Made by a program: the position numbers and the translations under genes. Positions 63,701 to 64,000 of a stretch of DNA of 64,000 bases are shown one piece after another (the stretch's first letter is position 1; every line of letters begins with the position of its first letter). The stretch is from Plasmodium coatneyi. Lineage: Eukaryota > Apicomplexa > Aconoidasida > Haemosporida > Plasmodiidae. The notes under the pieces were generated by a model. That model was not told the origin of the DNA and made no database searches. It saw only the letters and a list, made by a program, of their open reading frames with translations. The DNA is taken from contig NC_033560.1 of the NCBI RefSeq assembly GCF_001680005.1, positions 251,501 through 315,500 on the forward strand. The letters run 5' to 3'.

Positions 63701-64000
63701 AGCATTAGAAATATAAAAAAGAATGAACCAGATAGTAGTAGGAAAGATTCTACGAAGAAGCCATTTTACCTGTTAGAAGTCATATCAGTAGATGCCCTGA
63801 GTAATTTGAGCAAACTAATCTGCAACTACAAAACAAATTTTCTATGGATCAACAGTAATAGTAACAATAACAATAATGCGAATAACCCTGCTAATAATAA
63901 TAACCTGGAACAAGTGCACAAGCAAGACATTTCCTCACTAACGCAAATTATCGTCATGTTCTTTTCGCATTACAAGCTAAAAAAATGGGCCATTCAATCA
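42791..64000 (+). CDS. Giant HUWE1/UPL-type HECT E3 ubiquitin ligase, N-terminal 7070 codons, 3' end outside the window
   Basis: One uninterrupted frame runs from ATG 42791, the first ATG after an in-frame stop at 42743, to the right edge. The N-terminal 900 residues are leucine-rich helical repeats like the DUF908/DUF913 armadillo region of HUWE1 and yeast Tom1 (for example YLQDSYTNNLPIVHLLLRIM). A UBA-like domain lies near 2481-2520 (NILEEWGLMGFDEKTIYDCL). A GGN-type repeat (about 4410-4450) and two large Asp/Glu blocks (about 4600-4990) follow. Ubiquitin-binding LP-motifs appear near 5936 (FLIELPNNLVDEII), 6110 (YLEALPSSVRAEI) and 6146 (FIDSLTPELRRDVL), as in HUWE1. The catalytic HECT domain would be downstream and is not in view. 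The order and my memory of synteny point to the orthologue of P. falciparum PfUT. No intron was needed over 21.2 kb. Confidence 0.85.
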   Translation, partial: MKIQIPKDDNYILMLDKISEEEKFFIHVLSTCDEKNLIDHLFPFVDWVWLKSDLIAWAPVLNRFDDLLQRYIVHNKLSREESCIAKGGGGVDAGQGEKSSDSPTKNDSQITSQKNHDQVKEPPGETFVPPDLLVEQILRFTYHILDNCLSKSKYNSLDHLLVLLWSFNPKISILSAEILNIYYLFIKKTKKNENKINQIVNILSALINIPVPSFLHPYINNDIGRINDNNYISGLVLYYMHDSTDKRYMQNVYSKIDNRYLIDLIDYDLNLDNVTIDVEDHEIPFTSVFPKEVKYSKAKEALQQAYDAIMNKYQIDEKKTFDLRHKLRIYIGLICPKYRKKLFNLRYLIISGSLSINSILYPQIIPSNTIFLQEILYLLKYHKFVHFNTLHIIFDLLTTAIESHLHYKVVSDILGLRLHSGLFISVFKYYLNYFLSTYTVQKDICPLHIMNESPVEIYSTNDINTLYLKKCQDEKVISTSSPPLQGGTVHTPRIGNVVTRTSIYSSLSELLPNENADQPTTQQYSHPVVSGAPSHEEAATHFPNDHQDATQNGGENCPNDTHGVNQLISTPNGNSIINADAFRGEDNPVSIDYGDPAGVIGTISPFVNNPPISGNINVVQNHNIFDYVSNEGDTNNEVDSTHVREPPNVGNLNVFDFMNNAEEGDLIGGSPTDNRLTNQPTNPNGLKEETQYENYISEDVIISNIKNCKKNGESEFIKITKKNFKDFKKKKKQVSMMLQLLTLYHTCIMEPCPILTIAQQNTLKFFPLYLQDSYTNNLPIVHLLLRIMETLLDFTPNFYFTAKNEEELYKILLSRFQYEIFMMSDSFYHLNREHFLRFYFEPFDYRGYDCTYVENEEEARRYEGDVPSKGEEVVQVVQVVQTDGKVNTEMVITHPAVASAQNSLFSKRNEKLVRLFQTYDINESATEETLLNRFTFWWKLHIYEERVKIIKMIIKALNLALKGYSPTDTLLDIFTNNYISVKIIKYILKYPHKFGLCLYGYILGFIYEHIYEDPTILSTLLKEGLLNILLNSIVEDNLKDETVLIYVPSLLSLMFIHSIGKSAMKKLNYSPIYNLFHYMIKIDYFFFDRFGDIAVSIGNIINELENYGFVMKDFLTFHVKLLKKLYLEGLNLGYWRCLDYDYVQKYVEASVKQLHHVQLKDLNIDRYKHRKDNFFLDRLSILCRSILSYMKTSWIKSFLKLNGLKFLMACTNLISLPPNYIHIFEYHSIYTFVMKVYLYASFKNVYNQFLYPLYNYSNFVSYVQYISLLLSGSFYFDLGDNVVVVKRSALLAGEMAETTRTNEAHASIGAPGKPFQRGSKYLRTDFFAGPFIDRNQLLLCNITQLFNILYFLISAYTDSKGLYSNEEKLYDLSELSNRKILEIFSDVLITIESVFDFYFTLYFHQTNDSNQNMFLHLKDKVCIHEHIKRTLRNSQNKSDYLLYNLFGSSRSLFCYSINNNLYVLNPDQGRTHILCDHDNADDYKRTDHLTGLDNEDRVYKAIYKYTFSQVLTEFNTFMNKSMKMPSDIVSFKKKEKTKFQKYFSSSEESFVGVQTGKRKNNPNVANNQNDNDAGVITHPVCNNPTDHCNPVKGTHLSGSNPLVTDSPGIQTSELNAQSIANMYGAYRESNSMEYHFAVKSKQEGVNNDTSMGGNDSGASKSEFNDYYIEDKNIHMHTRLAYDSKYVLCESLRSLLVVIKKFFIMINLACHTRQLKLKPTPNYIFYNVIQQKHILCIIRCLTKCMMNVPVVSKPIQENPYLTGGATKRVYRVLSDHITVEKINYLSEPSENQPLSAAAPSCVTMNDVGNVNRESVAQSASKNGAKKWPKVGTKMNYIPCENIAEANPFNEHLPSCGNATFATERDTQQKNLNLYDYAYTSFTSHHVEKIENYYPEPFYMEEILFKRYNFNFSLIDVVPNRDLHHSDQFATADKGQVQNGNAGACAGTTGDAFSTFHGGNVATPPCRANIPSHDLSKYNKSYICTSVREADGTYRVVHHNGNLNFVNFPEENTNGAYQTNHQRGCESNEQNNPSSSNDSPGKNTEVKHLPKERKLSPVNISIEHYSPMKTVKYIAELINILHKLLSDNKLEFISYFYFLDLLYKVGTFDFIFNMFNYVMSVYISLLALYYKKKKEMKKKKENVGANFVTYIPIHMSKNFTCTNTYFVRYVVRIMEYYSGADISMLKIYLQIVVKGISAFLDFFVSLINIGKFNLMLFCSKMLHPLTRLHNDFENLSPGSKAAHNGAETATGESHSGDVPPTNGTTEASNQLHTNDIAQSPSNGAGGEANLLTPQVEGPNELNSCNVDVGAFPNSSEMKEKKKHNTEDHLSKSNNQANIAKESEKHGDFPPVGGNTAPQNAKQNAEHTFTYNNNFVFSLDYFDIVNTIRSVKCEIADNIFMWLTYINSTSVKITNLGKNNIYINFNNNIIYTLLRIILKFIHHSIEVEPKMIDFWAKEKCKDKKNVGGKEKDKEKDKDAFNYPHVNILEEWGLMGFDEKTIYDCLNYSGTTDLDCTLNYLDKAKEKDFFLNMGKDKLLGERKNVGRRSSPYYDFDYNSSDENSTSGNNRRVDIQLGVNENGSEEELNDAVQVGAEQNPIDGGSTTGVEHHVDENASPPALILNDVPKNGNDKEDIFHQDDKYVLEKFPFMYEILKEAKAKSTHARVYYYETIMDPNGKRNMILYLQYYLKLLKKNLFLTYEEKNDIKQFWDEENYLLLRQIIYKYIFNMLINIMITIPFNEGGYTNLFLSFLLIDIDKKSVKLLLDHYRKTIHDKNTNKSRIFNHQDVKIIILYYFIENISKKIKTLKNDEAFPIEPFYHCHHLFMYFNKRKNKNVKNGDDGAMKQEKKDNKSANKNKFAQNRNGLTSNNGGVIPILPQNAGANAGNTTTVGNGINSGVNGNVAAVGGAVTVGNGHEAGNETGQTSSNTAGMGTNVQHNIQTNGTTSGGNALNSMRNMLMSSTNNRSRVTNPMSEFLTEYQMNNNYDVSNHSDDNATTVFYPGSDNVDDKNSVINNNKKGKENNNQDAEIANDANDPTGCIYSTKYIKGDLDVIYESDKDMEIYSYHFCLYMLFFTLCNIIDKYTIARNLILHIDRNILDYCIFFLHKFNAAYVKNVEANVNYFLTESISQPCLATSSSNDEQMLSNAHAGGSFLPSADYEASVNDNDAGKRNQEKNKRKRKFNKIIAASRATPNSNEQQNNGLTNVDLCDEGALSIGHPPPHSFPHGNSFDNAPMEDANECAQNGSHKKYASHHCDEVNNDYVHPTCGHADFANVEQANNNRAILLSAQKSENNLAEANPKEQKIINHMYNKGLVINKNIKTYNMLIPYWNLADTDISEVNQKTAINYSLQENEENKYISLYSKPPCFYTPLFMCLYKIIINYSLYNFNDKSRKVMKKQKEEKTNEEKCGTNMVKNAPTGKMEKAIWLNEKKNFSNNVAANTSTATAQITHAAQTITENIRFMSSEKQHNIIKICIDTLYFFKGYNAQLCMSILQIIEYLTTTYSNVIFFISYAPPNVYRNFGKVFQLEERKMQRMQAGGKNLINGGSTNGRPIKAEEPSPGDVHKRENIINGGSVMEPLKDKSSNGTCCPPNAASSEHHDYVGPFEQKCDPHFDLNELILNNISRSGLGILLTISKQAKFKDMLIILINILIQCFTDNYVIANRIEYSLKSFFLSHGIPVKCFMRKDDLKVIEDPKISNALGVSLSELNEALYPFIFKNPQMYEEILSCLCFFPNLKYVKKDEANDVQHQVSDAVDLLSFNGFGSAVGAHNAAGMTNEQTKEKKNGANVHTVSQNGVEIAKGTKTDKAKRGKDGGKDHDQEGRNSFQSGTSNGPLNGVTQLNKKKGKSVKENSAQQATTPNGDGSGGGKFYLNLLPIPEHIKSIYMLSETANSTKYLRKYFLKNNFYNFYILAVLLDFLNLFTIIQSKTRLVKLNEKEERLQFNKRLMEIYGTHSDFDTELDYKVMYPFALTADNMLFILNLIFKTFKHLIVYLVKVPNSFNPKIMKTFFMNEYDEHVYASKVDTLQYNDASVCAHSFQGNTTSGMNQDTYNRGKNGTDVYSSRCGEITPPKGHRNSYSSNDLNALMKGTPEEVAFPACSDNHVGVEAATVMHKIVKPELISSSPYTYREMSEFYLQNYMQYYALFDLSKLTFRSCLFPFLMEKGACQTGSSGSKEKDLLAGYLLSGNHPNNLVFTPLLIFLFKRILPQFICLSHPSIHTTYSPKKLEEKSKCTDYHYQSVLNSNEFKNVNYVKHIINFVQLIFDIHSSSYDVHKKVVQEIMHLLKVYNIFQKRKEQHYSGNASTNWNNNVFATLIDVFSYAVSALLYKLVNEEQNIKIENSNLLEEKHLLGGGKNISKVLEFTQKGEEEQEGRNNGNGPNRNDSDDWDDSRGGNGANGGSGNGGNHHGGNYRGGNPGGGNNNGGNNNGGNHNGGNPNGGHPNGGNPNGGGGDDRDDDEKADKKDDSNKTFTYSREQLAHFRMALCSLLNKLDYTKEDFANTATSIIRCLSVLTSAPILGHPIKTKNNKLYMLKLNKLNERKNKKIKKIKRNKRRKNMSSVTFLNPSYVRFRSDSSNNNSAGSDIPYSVDSDVSYEEHFIFDNDDSNDEDDLRYEYEEEMDDDYVDMEEDGDDENDDNDDDDSDEEDDDDNDDEEVDNEADDGEEDGGDEAEADAEANGEEEDDEVVEPDDADDVGEAEEDTGEVEDRPRRSRRRRNEESRNNNSSNNNTLNSAQMDTDENNENSLNEGVDETEGNYTNEEVEEEEEEDDNDEEEEDDDDDDSDDNDEEEEDDEMEDDVMEEDDDEEDVEEEDDDEAMEEEEEYDEIDMEEEEEDDGGENENEHDTNRGLHVHAYLVQDRNVIDEDNLYDNSSNLLLPHEVDENEENISHMGDNNNNIVSNLELGSDSSNDMDEGQGVHRIREMDETEDDDDIDEEDDDDEEDDEDDEDDDDEDDDESDDDDDSDDEEDDDDNDDEEEIDEDGDEEEINANNGAFRISQTDDNGRATNNNADLIDTEINVNNSLLTCNENQHEILDILMEEDGVYNINDDIDEYNDDYMDEGENNNRPSNSNVNIVGSGNNVGISSPNGNGGEDRNGYSDGAHRGDDKIANSEVIHDDVIGAPPDGITNSLNDPHVDSLSEVKKGVCRVNASSATNLVDAQNKGVYNELKNELENNGIHVGINNGEEQNDNLNSLLNGSLNTGFPVPVSGAPGETIFPAHMNEMTHTGVNVLPNGDMIKGEMNNLPSINEQDGVENAGADNKVVPSSATAAIVNKQEENRKGSPPTGANASTTENGKKNESAGAPDKMQTTSPEGTTNITNVNENEINLIDLYYHFYNNNNRDVNTLLGENNSILYLNETETIHPAVVKSSTSGLPNGPTADQNDGAGGDSVDAPASGLPTNETTPIGLPPVDTAPMELSDPDQGTLLSRSMDNYGPVNYTPTSTNIFALMDNLCSNLLTLNRRRNERLNNMLTTGVHIPDGVRNNNINIPMGINEDFNLSGSIPNENSAYDHSNMLHESGCTYYHLNLDRVNNLYSPPMFNNCPSMRSNNATNRNMNQTNHNLRNLFNIIRNYNISDNNINYTRNSNPILNDQGRRGECSVEAVNRANVMNVENREAPVGDILNEEPSSNDAPNVGNNQGEGPPREDDPGVSTDMNNTLANKVKNGNTNKEKNDTAKEEKFSLVDTVLDNDKKLKSSICNMMYNRLCKAIPKVHINLPIENLLEEKKKIIQSMRRKVEEKKELGSKKEAQRGKAGKQEQGKKNGLQKGDVPSKEEEVVQAEEERKDTTEEVENQVESHVEDHAENHAQGEDKQHDNNAASPEVESTPIENAQVQIAPTETADPPFESVLYDGSSSPDVPSSDIMGADQNNATDPNQADEQNDNTGQSVPDEEDYKNINYEDIFDNVLKIESLLIICCALGINEGQFFQLLNVDRSFLIELPNNLVDEIIVQHLKNITLAGVNELAQENAQNDKKISIELYKKYLKFQEFSTTHPGGQQPNTHNETIIAETDQQNDHLNESAITTAHVEGNAESNNDNGTLTNPAGETVQEVSNNDDATVEGNGLPGVGAPSGGTATNVENTTNVENATNVETTTISEGDKNLLIYNSIKKSYLEALPSSVRAEIKKRIIGNKNQRNETQDETNIAFIDSLTPELRRDVLSSASLRFIRTLTEEMIEEARNLRFVVLNSRSNLLNGNNRSRQNAATNAITDGDNADNTGSNIGGSGSGNANSGGGIASVPNGNGMNASTMNENQIGANETNPIGNSDSVNHSSSNVTGSGASTSNGQTDNANVSSTRLNAIRNDIQERITNTVLRNAVSNLNNSNNSNSSNSNSNRSSNNNNNNSVPVISSGNSRHAQNNMTLFNVLSRANANSRRRLNASLRNSLSSGTQRNNFIRITYNENNNPIIMINTGHENYDSLTVSRFLDHFLGGRSFNGAISNLPLSDSAGISASFSLIPTNRGGENSNEDGSSGNNNGGSSGHGRNNAGNSGNAGGSNHLGTSHRSGNNNNAGSGNNSMNETRLFFSQENRLNNVDPNFNLLNDDKFAEKEDDITLSKYLKNLFPTKNKADADSSKSNALYVCLEEPVSSQALIDICRLLFLKKEINKKIMFTLFCNLTCSYQKTKICALQLFMNILWSASVDLHGKNNAPRVVALREVVNFPPKMLYHNVNKKNYGLFSDNYFTTAYVSAERVLEQVQSLLITIPHITSFFSMLLVHPAFFVPKDINESKVVGPKKGGSGESRKGSSSSVFVEDPPDMAHTLARKKEEPMQGNANKINDDEAAILQYELKRKRPKMDQKNSSSALTLCTKIEHPKQVDKSKSEYPINILFKLLNSFIYLTSKKLMSHLLSVIFNLLINCGKKWHTYSNFTKWVYTENLEELLDAENANKDEEVNAKKNDDTKNNDVNNNDTSNNDPNNNDAINNANNSQSGRSNSGNKRNTANKGKKQKQHSSNLKEFYHSSSKINRELLMSIRNIKKNEPDSSRKDSTKKPFYLLEVISVDALSNLSKLICNYKTNFLWINSNSNNNNNANNPANNNNLEQVHKQDISSLTQIIVMFFSHYKLKKWAIQS
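56007..56140 (+). repeat. 15-bp coding repeat, GGN[N/H/P]N pentapeptides
   Basis: A run of Gly-Gly-Asn-x-Asn units in the E3 ligase, for example GGNNNGGNNNGGNHNGGNPN, lies directly before an Asp-rich segment. Third-position differences show the units are not very recent copies. Confidence 0.85.
56590..57760 (+). repeat. Acidic low-complexity blocks of the E3 ligase
   Basis: Asp/Glu-rich tracts made of GAT, GAC, GAG and GAA codons span most of this range, broken by short Asn-rich linkers. HUWE1-family proteins also have an acidic region before their ubiquitin-binding motifs, so position as well as composition fits the family. The antisense frames here are Ser-rich artefacts. Confidence 0.85.

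Overview
The window reads as nuclear DNA of a malaria parasite from the Plasmodium vivax / P. cynomolgi / P. knowlesi group. The evidence is long single-exon genes with low-complexity insertions, moderate GC in the coding parts, intergenic DNA full of poly(dA:dT) runs, and a gene set (RACK1, cis-prenyltransferase, giant HUWE1-type ubiquitin ligase) that I recall lying close together on P. falciparum chromosome 8. The exact species cannot be fixed from the sequence alone. No prokaryotic features, CRISPR arrays, transposons or rRNA/tRNA genes were seen.

Layout, left to right: the 5' part of an unidentified minus-strand gene (1-223); a cysteine-patch Plasmodium protein with tandem repeats (1670-5245, -); a bacterial-type organellar translation initiation factor IF-2 (5955-9488, -); the nucleolar DEAD-box helicase DBP10/DDX54 (10667-13936, +); a single-pass membrane protein with a coiled coil (14439-16499, -); a 3.8 kb interval without a supported gene; RACK1 in two exons (20281-21830, +) with a convincing C/D-box snoRNA in its intron; a longin-domain R-SNARE (23184-24182, +); the U-box ubiquitin ligase UFD2/UBE4 (24777-28421, -); an eight-exon cis-prenyltransferase (about 30684-32691, +); an ASH2-like SPRY protein (33496-34854, -); an alpha/beta serine hydrolase (about 36662-39316, +); and the first 7070 codons of a giant HUWE1/UPL-type E3 ligase (42791 to beyond the right edge, +).

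Functionally this is a housekeeping neighbourhood, not an accessory island: ribosome biogenesis and translation (DBP10, RACK1, snoRNA, organellar IF-2), ubiquitin signalling (UFD2 and the HUWE1-type ligase), membrane traffic and lipid metabolism (R-SNARE, dolichol-chain synthase, hydrolase) and chromatin (ASH2-like). Genes are not in operons. Divergent pairs share promoter intervals of 1-4 kb, and convergent pairs are separated by 0.5-0.8 kb. The least expected finding is the intronic snoRNA: its D' guide matches, at the correct offset, the peptidyl-transferase-region adenosine methylated in yeast 25S rRNA by snR71. A cluster of three hairpins between the cis-prenyltransferase and ASH2-like gene ends is a second unexplained structure.
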